This document shows, one piece after another, positions 1-22,800 of a stretch of DNA of 64,000 nt. This stretch comes from Echinococcus granulosus. Its lineage: Eukaryota; Platyhelminthes; Cestoda; Cyclophyllidea; Taeniidae. Positions within the stretch are counted from its first letter, which is position 1. Each line of letters begins with the position of its first letter. The notes under the pieces were generated by a model, which did not search any database, had not been told where the DNA came from, and saw only the letters and a program-made list of their open reading frames with translations. The DNA lies in assembly GCF_000524195.1 (NCBI RefSeq), contig NW_020170396.1, positions 688,127-752,126 of the forward strand. Reading direction: 5' to 3'. Both the position numbers and the translations under genes were made by a program.

Positions 1-9342
<9,342 letters not shown>

Positions 9343-9502
9343 GGAGACATCGACACTTAGTGGGAGGCTTCCCTTCCGCCTCCTGTCTTCCCTATTTACT
9401 GAAAATATGTTTACCTAAATACTGCTGTATCATCTGTTGTACATGATGGGAAATACATTTACGTGGCTATTTTATTTGCCAATCTTAGCTATGGATGCAT
9501 CC

Positions 9503-10879
9503 TTTTATGAACGACTAGGGTTGTGGGAAGGGGTTGATGATGCCCGCATCCGATAGTGGAAATATTGGTTTTGCGCTTTTTACAACAGCCCTATCGAATG
9601 TCCAAGGTGTCGTGCGTGTAGCTGCAGCGCAAACGCGTCGGCGTTAGTGGTGGCCTCGTTCAAGGCAGCCAACCGGGACGTTCGGCGTTGGAGGCTAGCG
9701 AATGACCGGATTCGCTTGGGCGATAATAGCCGCAATGACGATCCAGTTGGACTTGATTGGTTTCCTATCAACGGAGTTGTGACTCGCGTCCGGCTGCCGT
9801 GCTCGACCCTATTTATCCATTGGTAAACCATGGCCTTTTTAAGCGTCTTTTGTCTCATGGAGTGGCGGTCGGCTTCTCTCAATCATAGTCTAGGTACAAG
9901 GTGTTTAAGTAATTTTATCAAGAGTTATTCCAAAGCGTTTATGTCACCGTGGTATGGTGATGCCAGTGTTTATGTGGCCACTAAATGGAGGTCACAAATC
10001 GCTCATTGCGGTGAGGACTGTGGGTCATTCGACTTGTGTAAAAGCGGGATGGTGTCGTTGTAAGGTTTCCACAAACTGTTATTCCGGTGGCGGCTTTGCT
10101 AAGCAAAAGCGGTCTGTGATACGCATTGACACAGCAACTGGAAGGCACTGTTTTATGCGGGATCCGTTATTTTTTAATTAAGGGTTGATTTCGCCAGCCG
10201 ATCAGTCTCGTACCACTCGATCGCGTTCTTTGTTGACACCCATTTTTGAATCTCGACCTTCATAGCGGTACCTGATGGTAGAGGAACTCTCGTGTATATA
10301 TATATATATATATAGTAAGCTTTACACTGTGGCAATGCATCCACCTGGTATGGGCGATAAATGTTCAAGGACTTTGTTATACTTTGAATTCTGCCTCGAT
10401 GGTATGCCGAACGTAAAACAAGCCATGAACAAAATTATACGCCGGACTTTCTACTGCTGTGACAGATCTTGTGGAGCACTGTCGTGATGTCTTCACTACA
10501 GAGGAGTCTTTTCTCCGCTTCCTCCTCTAAGATCTCGTCGGTCCATTCGCTGAATCGGCTTTTCTGCACATAACGAGGGTGTGGGTGGAGGGACGTTACA
10601 TCGTGTCCTTTTTGGTGACGCTGGGTGACTACATGGAGGGTGTGATGTTTGAAGCCTGGTTACCGCATGTATCTCTCGTAATCTCGTCCTGTGCGAGTTG
10701 TCCATGGAGTAGTCAGCATACGTCATTCAGAGCTTTTGCGTATTCTGAATGACTACCCTAGCTCGCATCCGAGGGTGAGGGATCTCAAGGTGTGTCACAT
10801 AGAGACCAGGCTACTGCAGAGTCTCTTTGATACTCAAAACAAAGTGATGTATCTCGATGGCTCTGTATGTCAGGTGTAA
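9503..10879 (+). pseudogene. Decayed relic resembling anaphase-promoting complex subunit 2
   Basis: Coding-like segments in changing plus frames recall the cullin-like APC/C subunit APC2. One frame from 9503 runs past a TAG at 9554 into FYNSPIECPRCRAC (cysteine-rich, comparable to the LLQSPLCAGC region of the family) and stops at 9824. A second, from about 10468, reads LVEHCRDVFTTEESF, has a TAA at 10528, and continues to 10752. A third (about 10691-10879) reads ELLRILNDYPSSHPRVRDLK then ETRLLQS, which matches the block where APC2 has 'DFPDSRPAIEDLKYC...ETRLLHPG'. In-frame stops, frame changes, a missing stretch before ETRLL and a TA microsatellite at 10295 show it is not functional. The match is from memory of the family, so the identity is probable, not proven. 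No evidence decides between processed copy and decayed gene. Confidence 0.6.
10295..10314. repeat. (TA)n microsatellite
   Basis: Ten uninterrupted TA units inside the APC2-like relic region. Confidence 0.9.
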
Positions 10880-11294
10880 AGTAAACTGAAAATCTAAATC
10901 ATACAAGGAGTATCAGGGCATGAAATCCGGTCTTTCCGTCGAGGGAAATGGCAACTCGCCTCACTGACGCATCTGCCAGACAAGGCTACCCTACATAAAT
11001 GAGCTTGGGAATAGTTTTGCTGGCCGCTAGGATGAAGTAAATGGGAAGGTACTTGAAGCTGAGGTCTTTTCTTTTTCAGAATGATCAAAAGTCATACGTA
11101 GGAATAAATTTTAACTAGCGAAAATAAGGACGGTGAGGTAAATGGTAGTTGTCAAGTTGATGAATGGGGCATTATTTTCCAGACCATCGAAAAAATGAAG
11201 CTGCACCGCTTGAATGGAAATATCAGTAAGCAATGACTACTGTTTTCAGTCTTATTAAAGAGATGCTAGTGGCAAAACAGAAAAGTAGGTCTAC

Positions 11295-11633
11295 CAGTTC
11301 TTGCCACACCTTAATGGTACAAAGTATAGGCGGAACTGCAGCCGTTGTCATCGTCACCTTGAGGAGGAACTTGCGGACGATGAAATACTTTAAGTGCCTG
11401 ACCTCACAATTCCATTATCGACGCCCTCTCATTACCGCGGCGTTTTCATAAGCTCGTCAGAAGGAGTTTGGTTCGCCCTTCATAACAGCACTCAACCAGG
11501 CCGTTCACTAGAGTCATCATCTTTTGGCCAAACAAAGTGGGGAGCGGAGGGTTGCTGGGTCTCAGTGAGGGCAAAGCTGTTTTTGAAATATGATGCTAGT
11601 CTAGCTGAGTGGATCAAGAAGAAGGTGAAATAA
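11295..11633 (+). pseudogene. Unidentified coding relic with one in-frame stop
   Basis: One plus frame reads as protein: FLPHLNGTKYRRN, then CSRCHRHLEEELADDEIL, a TAA at 11391-11393, then VPDLTIPLSTPSHYRGVF and SSEGVWFALHNS, ending at a TAA after KKKVK (stop 11631-11633). The C-x2-C cysteines followed by an acidic helix, and continuity of protein-like sequence across the stop, suggest a once-coding stretch. No convincing splice pair removes the stop. The family was not recognised. It lies 415 bases after the APC2-like relic and may be part of the same decayed segment or a separate one. Confidence 0.4.
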
Positions 11634-11769
11634 TCCTTCTAATGGTCACTGCAGAGTCTTAGTTGGTCATATTATGAGTAGGAACACCTTGTCTACAACA
11701 TAACAAGCTTGCCAGTCACGTATAATCAACTTGTCATTTTATTTGTTGCTGCGGTTAAATGGCAGCTGG

Positions 11770-13020
11770 TACAAAATATGGGTGCCTTTAATTTCTTCCA
11801 ATCACCAGAAGCAGCCATGACGGCCTCCTATATAAGTGTCATTTTTTGACCAAGCCAGGAAGCCCAACACGTAAAAGGTACCGATGAAGTTGTCAAGGAA
11901 GTTGGAATGAATGTACTAAACTAATCCTAGATGGTTGAGCAAAACTGCTAACTTTTCCTTAGCAAGCATTTGACATTGGCGTTATCCAAGCTGTGCAGAG
12001 GGTTAACTTGGCTTTAAACAATGACACAACACAGATGGATTAGATAAGATATGAAGGTGGAAATATGTTATCCAGTCATCCAAATGAAGAAGGCTAGCCC
12101 AAACATCCGAGATTTATGGGCTTTTTTGCAAGTGAAATGACATCATCAATTGAGACTTGGTTTGAAGGTCCTCCTCTGTGTGGAACTGATGGATGTACTG
12201 CCATGCTTCCGTACACCATTCATCGCGTTTATGGTGGGTGCCATGCGATGGGGAAAATTGGGGCAATTTATGTTTGCAATGCAAATGGGATGGAATCCCC
12301 TCATACCAAAACAAACCATACTGTAGCGCACCGAGACCTCGCTGAGGATAAATGAAGGCATGATACACAAGTAGACCGTGCATTGTCGACATATAGAAGG
12401 GCTCGCTCCTACTGGCATAGCCCGGAGGCTAGGCTAGCCCACCCGACGAAGGTACAATGGCGTAGCGTCTAAGCGATCCCTTTACCAAAACTGAGAGTTG
12501 AACAAACAGCCAACGTATTTTATGCCTTCAATTTCTATTAATCAGTGGAGGGAGTAGGGTTGAGCTAGAATCTAAGCTGCTTCATTTAGCGCGGCCTCAA
12601 TTCCACCTTTGATCAACGAAAACAATATTAAAATCGTTTGTCCTTGTACAGAAACCAGTAAAACTGTCAAGGAATGCACTGAAAACAATCCTAAAATGTT
12701 AGCTAAAACTGTCAAATTATTCTTAACACGCGTTTGCCATTGGTGTTGACTAGGGAATTCAGAAGGTTAACGTGACTCAGACAATAACAGAACACAAAGG
12801 GCTAGATAAAAGGGTCAAAGTGAACAGGAACCCAGAAGTCGTTAAAAAGGTGAAAAGATGTTACTCTATCACAAAAATGACATTGCATCACCGAGACTTG
12901 ATTTGAAGGCACTTCTCTGTTGACGGAAGTGTTGCTGCGCTTCAATGCACCGCGTCTGTAACGTGTGTGCTAGGTGGTGGGAAAAATTGAAGCTTTATGC
13001 TTTCTCAATCGTCAAGGTCA
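11770..13020 (+). repeat. Imperfect tandem duplication, ~750 bp offset
   Basis: The stretch about 11770-12290 is repeated in diverged form at about 12515-13020. Paired landmarks include 'gttgtcaaggaa/actgtcaaggaa' (11889/12664), 'agggttaac/aaggttaac' (about 11999/12763) and 'gagacttggtttgaagg/gagacttgatttgaagg' (about 12152/12894). A solo terminal module of the interspersed repeat family sits between the two halves. No coding frame is conserved between the units. Confidence 0.6.
12318..12490 (+). repeat. Solo terminal module of the ~1 kb repeat family
   Basis: This resembles only the terminal module of the full copies: 'gtagcgcaccgagacctcgc', 'aatgaaggcatgata', 'attgtcgacatatagaaggg', 'ctactggcatagcccggagg', 'gaaggtacaatgg' and an end at 'accaaaact'. 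The interior of the element is absent on both sides, as expected of a solo terminal repeat after recombination between two direct modules. Confidence 0.65.
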
Positions 13021-13348
13021 AAATTGCCTGGTGTATTGAAAAAGAAATCCGACGGATTATTCACATATGCATTTATCAAGCAGAAATACCTAGTGAGCAC
13101 AGTCAAATGTAGTTAAAGGGGATGCAAACTTGGCTAAAATTGTGTTTCAGTTATAATCCCTGTTAACCGGAGTTGCTTCCAAAGAAGGCTATATTTAACA
13201 TTGACTAAGCAATGCACCTGAGGCCAAGGTAAAGATATATGATTAGATGGAACAAATAAAACACGAGATGAACCATTATTCTGACAGCCAAAGTGGTCGA
13301 CTTATTACTCCGATAAAAATATGCTCAAGAATCCCGGGAATCTACCTT

Positions 13349-13356
13349 TATAAAAG
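13349..13356 (+). promoter_or_regulatory. Possible TATA box of the ZU5/UPA gene
   Basis: TATAAAAG lies 42 bases before the putative ATG at 13398. If used, the 5' UTR would be only about 15-20 nt. It fits with 13398 being in the first exon but is a short motif in AT-rich DNA. Confidence 0.3.
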
Positions 13357-13397
13357 CGAAAATAGTAACAAAATTAACACCCTTTAATTAAAGTGGA

Positions 13398-13801
13398 ATG
13401 CTGACCAAGTCTGAAGGGCATACGATAATGTGCCTGTCTAATGCGCCACGAGTATATCACACAATCGCCATAGTGATGGAGGCATTTATTCCCACCTCCG
13501 ATGTAAACACAGAGCCATCACTCATGGGACGAGTGATAAAAGAGACGAGGAAAAGGAGAGGGAACCGCGCGATCGATAAGTCGGTGGTATTGGGTGCCAA
13601 GAGGTCACGTGGGTTGCGGCATGGCAACAAAGGCAAGAGGTCGGACAGTGGAAACAGCGACAGCAGCCTTACTGCACCCAAACGCACGTCAAATATGAAG
13701 AGGGAGAACTCAGAGAGTTCAGAGGGAAAGAAGAACAAGGCGAACAAAGCCACCAAAGTAGCGGCCACCTATGTGCTCATCAATGGAGAGACTAAAAATG
13801 A
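13398..13801 (+). CDS. Putative first coding exon of the ZU5/UPA gene (basic, Ser-rich)
   Basis: The frame is open from ATG 13398 to the donor GA|gtgagc at 13801/13802. It ends two bases into a codon, exactly the phase needed by the next exon at 14189 (GA + C = Asp). The product is rich in Lys/Arg and Ser, with KRSRGLRHGNKGKR resembling a nuclear localisation signal. Reading on past the donor gives a stop at once (TGA at 13803), supporting a splice there. The start could also lie in an upstream exon, since no transcript data are available. Confidence 0.6.
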
Positions 13802-16800
13802 GTGAGCTATCGATGGTATAAGCTTAGCTCAGGTTCTGCCTTTTTTACACGTAAAACAACAAATTTTTATTACCTACCTAACTACACACACTCCTAGTAA
13901 AGATTCATAAATAGCTGCACTTACGCAACTTCCGACAAAGTATTAGACTGTTGGTGAGAATTGTTGAAAATCATTTCCAGATTCGGAATTATTTTTCTTC
14001 ACCCACCGTTAAAATGACCCCCTCAACCAACCACCACTTCGCATGGGCTAATAAACCGCTACTTCGCGGAGTTGAGTAGCACCATTTGCCTCCGACTCAG
14101 CTTCAACTGCCCATTAAATTCACAGTTGAAACGGTCCTTAGATGATGCGAGAGAACGTGTTTGAGTGAATCTGCGTCTTTATGTTCAGCGTGTTCAACCT
14201 ACGTTCGGACGTGATGGTGAAGCGTCGCGGTGGCCTGATGCTGAGTTGGACAGGTGCGCGGGTGGAGGTGCCGCATGGGGCAGTGGGGGGTGCGCGGTCG
14301 CACCTCATCTCAGCACCCCTGCCCGCAGCGGTGCGTGCTTATGCCTGCCCCTGGCTCGGGCCCAACCTGCGTCTGGGCAGTGATGTGCATCTTCTTTGGT
14401 GCTCCGCCAAGCTGCGCAAACCCGTCCAATGCTTCATCCCCTTCTCCTACGCCACTGCCATCGAGCTCACCACGCCGGAGGCCACTCATAAGGCTGAGGA
14501 GGGTTATGCTGAAAAAGGTACGCCCTACTCATCCTCTCTGTTGAGACTTCTGACCAGCGTTTGTTAAATGCATCTCTACTGATAGTTAAGCTGAATCTGG
14601 TGTTTAGTTGGCTTTGGTACATGAAATACGAATAGGATACCTCTTTGCAACAGGAAAAGTAACCATTCCTCCTAAATATGAGTGGCTGATTATTAAGGTA
14701 CAACTTTAGGCATATAACCACTGCAGTTACGTGCTTTATGCCTATTAAAAGATTGATTACTTGGCTTTGGTCCTGCATCCCACTCACCTACTACCTCCTG
14801 ATCGCTTTGGATATACAACCGATTTAAACTGTTGAAAGCGGAATTTATTCATCAAAATACACAAAATAGTTGGTGAAATTAAAGCAAACCACCAGTGAGA
14901 ACTAAGTAATGGGGACATCTTTGCGACTTGAACAGGGCTATCATATGTCTCGACAATGTTGAACCGCACTTTCTGACTGGCACCGCTGGGTGGCATGGTG
15001 GTAGCGTTGTTTGTCTGATTAATTATTCTAAATGAAAAATTTCACCGAGAAAGGAGTGGGACAATATTTAGTTAGGAAATTTTATAAATTAGTAAAGAAT
15101 ATAGATGATAGGGAAGTCAATTTTAGGGAACAGGTAGCGCCACAGGTCTTTCTGAGGACGAAAGTCGTCATAATGCAGACGTACCGGGGGCTGGGGGCGG
15201 GGGCGCTGGCACGTATCTGAGACCATTCTGCTTAGTGGAAGTGCAAGAGTGGAGCCTTAAGCGCCTGTGAAACTAAAATTAAGAGTTAAACAAAATTTTC
15301 AAGGTAGTAAATAGCCCCCTCAGCGGCCATTAGAGCGTAGTCAGTGCTGTGAGGCAAGCGACCACGAATCACCCGCGCCAGTCATCCAATTTGCATGCAA
15401 ATGGGAGGCTACTTGACTGCAACGTCAATGATCCCTCTTGGTAATTCCACTGAATCTGTAGTTTCGGCCTTTATGGAAGCTCTATTGGGGACGAGGAAAT
15501 ATGTTGGTCAACACGACTGTCCATCACGTGGGATTAGGTTTTGCGACTGTTCCACCTTGCCACTTCATTCTCACTTTGGTGCTACCTAGCACACCTATCT
15601 GCGACCTAGTCTGCTAGTAGAGAGAAGTGAGTGTTGCATGCTCACTCAGTTGATATCTGCATAGCGGTAATGTAGACAGCTCCATAGTAAACGCTTCCAG
15701 ATGGTTCACTGCCGCGATTAGCGTCGCTTAGGTGTTTAATAACATTTTTAAAGAACACGGGGCTAAGATAATTGCCAAAGGTTGACGTCATTTCCTACCC
15801 TTCTGTAAGGGGTCGTCACAAATTCTCCCATCCCCAGCACGATTCCTCTTCCCGCCAAGTTAAAGTTTGTCATCCAACAGTACAAATGAAAGGATGTTGT
15901 CTCTTGAGAAAGGATTCACCTTCCACTGCCACCAATGTACCTCCCCAACACTCTCCTCGAGGCAAAAGTAGACGTAACGCTGAGGCAGCACATTTTCTGT
16001 CGAAGTACAGAAGGGCTAAGAAGCTACTGTCATGACTAAGTTGCCATGCCGCCCGGCGGAAGTACGATCGTCATGCCTTTCAGTGCCCGCGAAACTAAAA
16101 CAAAGACTGAGAAAAGTAATTAAAGTATTTCAAAAATAAAAAAAAACACTGTTGGGATTGTGTACAGTGGTTGAGAGGGCATCATCTTTAGAACGACACC
16201 ATGACTTCTATACCATCTTAAAACCCCGCGGCTATTCATAATCATAGGATGCCTGATTCACTGTGGACAGATCCAGCTTCAGTGCACAATTTTACCTTCT
16301 TCAGCTCTCTGTTAGGACTGAATTGCAAAATTTGAAATCCACTACAAAAATACATTTCTTTCCGTCAAAGTAATTTACCACCTGCAAGGAGATAATTTGA
16401 GGACCTGTCACCATTTCTGGCAGTTCTTGAAGGCTTTTTAGACTAGATCACTAGTTGAATTTGATTAAAAAACTTCTCTTGTCGGTTATTTTCGGGGTGC
16501 ATAACGGTGTTGTCTAGTTTGCTGCCCTGACTAATACCTTTTTTCGAGGAGAGTAGGCTAAACTTGTGTAAACCGGTTGAGTGGATTTAGGCATCTTAAG
16601 GCTTCTGACCATCGCGGTTGCGCTTTTGTTCCCTTTTAGGCCGAAAAACTTGTTTCATGCATTTTTTCAATTGATAAGATGCGGGCTACCTTAATTTTCT
16701 ATTCTTTCCTTTTGTCATGTCTAAATGCCTTAGTAGTAGTAGATCATCGCCACTAATCGACGAATACCCACACCTTGAGTGAAATATCATAACCAGCATT

Positions 16801-19800
16801 TTTTTCACCCAGGTTCGCTTTCAATCCGGATTAAATTTCAAAAATAATGAATTAAAAATGAGAAGGCCGGAATAACTACGTTAGGCCTGATGTGGTTACC
16901 AATGCAATGTTTCGTGATCGCACCCTAGTTGTTTGACCTAGCCTCTTTAAACAAGACTTCTATGGCATGGCTATGTAATTAGGGAAGAAAATCAAAGTTT
17001 CAATCTTCTTTTTAATTATTATTTTTAAAAATTTTAGTCAAAGCTGCGCGCGAGGCAGCGAAAGCTGCAGCAAAACAAGCCAATGAAGGTATTATCAGCG
17101 ACACCTCGAGCGATGGCCACCACCGTAAGTTCCACTTGCATTTTGTCTCGTATTTCTCTATTCCTTCACTAGTGCCCACATTTGTCCACTAAGTAAAAGA
17201 TGAACCACGCCACGAACTGCGTTACTTTTTACGTTAGCGTTGATGTTAAGTCAAATCGTAAGATTCCTTTTACCTTACACCTTTCTTGAATCCAGGCTAT
17301 CCAAGTGCTGACGCACTTCTTTGTCATTCAAGAGCGACATTTTCGCAAACTTTGTTTACTCAGATTATTTAACTGCACTGCAATTTGGGTTCTTTTCACC
17401 TCAATTTTTGCTACACTTTCTTGCGTCTGTGTTCATTCACCAGTTCTTCTGTTATTCGCTTGTGAGGTCGTGCCATTCAGTAAGCCTTACACAAAGTATT
17501 TGATTGACGGATTCTAAACTGTAGCGCTTAGCAGATCCTGTCCATACCCTTTAGGTTTTGCTTCCTTTATCAACCTCGCGTTATATAACAGTGCTGCAGT
17601 GCCTTCTCTCCCTTTTTGTATCACGCCAATGCTTACTTGTGCATCCATTTCAGCGCAAGTTAAAGTTGGATGGCTGAATTTCTATTCTTTCAGACTAGCT
17701 AGGCAGGGTAAAGGTGTTTCATGCAGGGGATGAAAATGATCTGTATCAGTAGACTGCGCACTTCATTAAATGAGTGGATAATAGAGAGCCGGTCTTAGTC
17801 ACTTTTTTCTTGGGTTTCTAGCCCAATGAGCGGGTTACTTCTATATCACCTCAATGTTTCTTCGAAAATTGTCCCAAGCATTGGTTATTCGCACTCATGT
17901 TTGTTTAACATTTATCTACTTTTTCAAATTTTGGGACAAAGCTTTTGTCGGCAGTAACCTATCTTATAAATCATCCTGCTGGTTTTACGATCGCATTTTA
18001 ACTCGTGAACAAAGGAGGGAGCTTTCCGGGAGTCATCACACAATCTTTCTGCTTATTATACCTTCCCTTGCTTTGACGTGCTTTCATCAACGGGCCGGTG
18101 CCAACTTTGGCTTCCCCCACCAAATTAGCGCGGTGTTTTAGCTTTGTAGATCTAATTTATCCACCCAATGTTCTTTGAATGACGCCTAGGTCAAAACTTT
18201 GGTATTTTCGATTCAGCCAAATAAGTAGCTCAACAGCAACCTCCTCTATTTGAGACTCATTTAGGGTTCCTATTTTTTGTTTTTTTCTATCACTGCACTG
18301 AGAGCGCCGCGATAGTGAGACCTTAAGTCGGCATTACAAGGTGGCCACATCCTACCCTACCCTTTACATTGTGGGTGAAAAAAAAACCGGGAAAACAACA
18401 CAATCCCGTGTATTTCTAAGATGCCTATAAGCCGCACCGTCAAAACAGCTTATCAAAGTGGGAACGTTGGCAACTAACAGGGCAATTTTTCCAAAACACG
18501 TTATGTCGTATTGATAAGCCTGGAGTTAAACCAGTTCCAGACTTTGCGGAAGCACGGAAGTATTTAAGTTGATATGTTTACATTCCGCTGTGAATTTGCA
18601 TTGGGATATCATAAAATTCATTGTTCACTGAGTCTTGCTATATCGATTAGCCAAAAACCAACTTTGAATAAGCAGCCCCAGGGTCACAAACTCTCGCCAT
18701 AGGGACTCCCAAAGCTATTGGCTGACCTAAGCAAATTGCCTTAAGGAACAATACAGCTTAACAATTAGATTTAAAAGTCATCTTAAAATTTGCTTATTTG
18801 TTATATCTCCGATTAGAATCTCTAGTATATCAAAAGTCAACCGCATTACCCATTTTCATCTCAAATAAACAGTTTGTGCCCACGTAACTTACACGTTTCT
18901 GTAAAATTCCTTCGAAATATAAGCATAATGTGTGCGCAAAAACAAACACCCAAATAACATCACTTTTCTAGTATAAATTTTTGTCAAAACCTTTAGCAAG
19001 CATTAAACTTACCAGCTAACATCACTTTTAACCCCTTCTTTAATTTGCAGTGACGATGCCGCACAAGTCTATTGTTTGAAAATTGACAATATAAATAGAT
19101 AGTGGTAACAGTTTATATACAGACGAGCAGTAGTGCCCTAGCTGGTACATTTCGTTTACAAAGACATTTAAGTTACTAGTTAATTTGTGTCTGAAGGAGG
19201 CCATTCAATGATTTGAATGAAAAGGTAATATTAAAAAATTATCTTGATGGGTATTTAGTGAATTTATATGGAACCGAGATTATATAAAAAACGAATGGTG
19301 ACATAATACTCAGACAGCACATAAATATTTGATATACAGTGGGGTGTGGGACTAACGGCATGTATCGGAGGTCAGACCACCCGGAGAAAGCACAGAGGCA
19401 GAGACCCAAAGTGGCCCCTTGATAACAATCAATGCATTATACTTGACTACAAACAGATAATCTCTTGATCAATTCTTAAGTGGTTTTTCTGGATCGGGGA
19501 ACATGTTACAAGGTTCTGTTTTTCCTACCTCCAATGGGGCAAGCTGTTCTGCAAAAGACATCAGCGTCTATTTGTAATTGGGAAATAGAAAGACTAAGGG
19601 GATGAAGAATTGTGGAAAAAATAGCTAATCACTCCCCACATCACACACTTCAGAGGAGGGAACTGCACCCAACACAGAGAAGAGGAGGGACAAGAAGAAG
19701 GCTGGACGTCACGAGCGAGGCAAGACCGTTGACTACGTTGTTGTTGGCATACCGCTCCTTGACACGCGCTCCGTCTTCGTTCTTCAGTCCAGAGTGGGCG

Positions 19801-22800
19801 AGAATTTCTGGACTCTTAAAAGGGATGTTGAGGTACCCTAAAATTCTTATAGATAAGTCATAGATATATGTAGAGGTTAATTTTGCCTTGCAGCCTTGTT
19901 TAAACTGTGAAGTCGCATCACTCCAGCTAAAAACCTAGTTCACTTCTTCTGCATATTGCTCATATTGGTGTAAAAACTGTTTACTTTTGTGGCAGTTTAA
20001 TAAAACACTAAGCAACGAATCTGGATGACTTTGTTTCGTCAACTTTGTATGAATGAACAGAGTCAAAATGCTGAAAGCATTTAATGGACGATTTGCACTT
20101 TGCAATCAAACAAATCACTTCACTCTTTCCGTTTCATTAAACTTACTGCTGTGCATAGCATTCAACTGTTTCCGATGCACAATGACTGTAATAAATATAC
20201 CGATGAGATATTTTATGAACATAACACCGATTAGTAACCCGTGAACTAAAAGAATAATCCAGTAGTCGGTGTATCATATTGCAATGGCTTGTCCCTACTT
20301 GCAAATTAGGTATGGTGATTTGTATATATATATATATGCATTACAAGGCATAGATACATGTCGTTCCATCAATGCGGTACACTTCCTTATGGCCTCCAAT
20401 ACCTTGAACCCTCACATGGAAAATGTTGGAGCCCAGTGCATGTGGTTCTGACCTGTTTTCATAACGAGACGGATTTAATTTGCTTCCAAAGCGACAGAAT
20501 CTTTTCGCAACAGTTGCCCTGTAGTGGTTGGTGAGGATAGAGCGTGAGGTAGCGGAACGGACTGCTCAGAAGTGATTTAAATAAAAAATTTGAATCCTGG
20601 TGATGAATCACCAGATGATGACGAATGCACTACTTTAATAATAAAGAAGCACCTACCACCCATAACAAGTTAGAATAAGTGGAGAAGCAACTCAGGCGAT
20701 GACCTACGTAGTACAAGAAATGAAAGTGTCACTCGCGCCTGCACCAATCAGAAGGAAGAAGTTGTGACGGCTACTAAGCGAACCGGTGCCACCTATAGGC
20801 ATAAACAGCAGATGACAAGGAGCCTCGATCTACCAATCTGTAGTTTTTCACTTCTTTCACGTACTTATTATTAAAAACGTACAGTGCATCTCGGATTGGT
20901 TTGTTACTGTCCAACTTGTGACGGGAATTGGTATTTGTATTTGTGTGTCTGTGGGTCTATGAGTGACCGATGTACGATGAACTGCGGATGAAATTGTTCA
21001 CCCGCTGAGGATCAAACAACAATTATGACCAGGATCTGTCTACTCAGTAGGACACAACTCAAACGTGAGCGAGAGACTTCCACTAAGGAAACAGAGAGGA
21101 CTTGTGAAACAATCCCAGGAAAGCCTCATTCCACATGCTGCGAGAGAACCAAAGATGCTGATTCTCGTATTACAAAGCTCATCCATGAGGACATTACATC
21201 CCGCTTTACAAATTGAGGGAATGAGGAAAAGATGAAGACATCATTTTTCTCCTCGATGCCGCTGACTCCCCTCCTCCTCTTCATCATTACCCAAATTTGT
21301 AGTTCCCTGATACTCTCACAAGTTCGAAATGTCTACCAACTTTACTTGGCATTCGCATTGGACTATCACATGATCACAAGCAGAATGGAATGGACATTTG
21401 GAAGCTCGGGACGAGATGGCTAGGCATAATTTTGTAAGAGTGGGATTCGCAGTAAGCGTTTGCCTCGTTGTGAAAGTATAATTAATCTTGATGGTGACGA
21501 ATTCAAGGAATTAAATATCGAAGGAAGGTTTCTGTAGTTGTTAGTGTTATACAGAATCACATGAAACCCACTAGTTACCTTTTATAATCTTCGTCCTTTC
21601 CGATGACAACTTTTGGTTCCCATTTTGGAATCATGGGTACCGATCACAATTTCTTTATGGAAGGATTCATCGATCACCTTAAACGGCCCACATCATCAGT
21701 GGGATTTTCACAAGAAGATTTGCTAAATCGGTCTTAAACAGCAGTGTATTGTTTAACTTAAGTGTTGACTAATAGTTTTCGCTACCGATACTCACTTACC
21801 CAAAAGTTTGAAAAAAGTAATCATAGTGAGTCTTGGAAAACATAACAACTTAACTGGGTCTGACCCGTAACTCTGACGCCACGGCCTTGACTGGCCAATC
21901 AAAGCAGAAGGCAACTTCTTGCCTCCAGAGCGGTTCAAATGAACCTCTTCAAGAATTTTTAGGCTTCGCAAAAAAAAAAATTTCGACCATCATTGCTAGA
22001 CCAGGAACTTTATTTGTATATTTAAAAGGAACGAGATGCCATTCGCTTCACAATCACGGTTTAAGCCCTTCAAGAATTGTTTAATTTAGAATTTCGTGGA
22101 CATCCAATGGACTAAAGGACTCCCTGTGTTGGTGTATACTTGAGGAAGTCGACATCTTTCTAATGATTTGTAACCCTGAACTAAACGGATTTCTTTCCTT
22201 CACTTGCTGAGTTAGTACTGCGACTGACACCAAAAAATACATTTATTGAGGAATTAAGCCTTCCGCGTAAATATTTATTAATGACGAAATGCACATTAGT
22301 GTAAAGTCTTTTTTACCACCTGAGTTTGCATCGGGAAAATTCGCAAAAAAAGCAGATTTTTCGATTAGCGTTTTTTATTTGTTCCTTACCGTAGTAAGAT
22401 GCAGACAAGTAAGGTAGTCTCTCAAGGCATCAATTAAACTGTATCCCCTTGTAGATAGTACAGCCAACGGTCCACTACATTGAATGGCCATCGCGAATGC
22501 GCGAGGCTGCCTACAAGGCGAGCCGCTTTAGCGAGCACAACGCAAAGGGAGACAGTTCCTCTTTACCAACTGGACCGAGGGGCGCGGTGGGGGTGGATGG
22601 CCGAGCGGGTTTGACTCTGTCGAGTGTCAAGTCTGGCGGTCGTGGGGGGCGCCGCGGTGGAGGCGGTGGGAGCGGAGGCGTTTCGCGGCAAGCCTCCGAC
22701 GTCGAGGAGATTATGCGCGCCGCGCGCGAAGGTGTCTCGAGTCTGGAGGTGGCCAAACGAGCAGCCGTTTTCACCGGAGGTGTGATCTTCCGCACTGACG

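Noticed and set aside
13457..13768. 103-codon minus-strand frame
   Set aside because: Antisense to the basic first exon of the ZU5/UPA gene.
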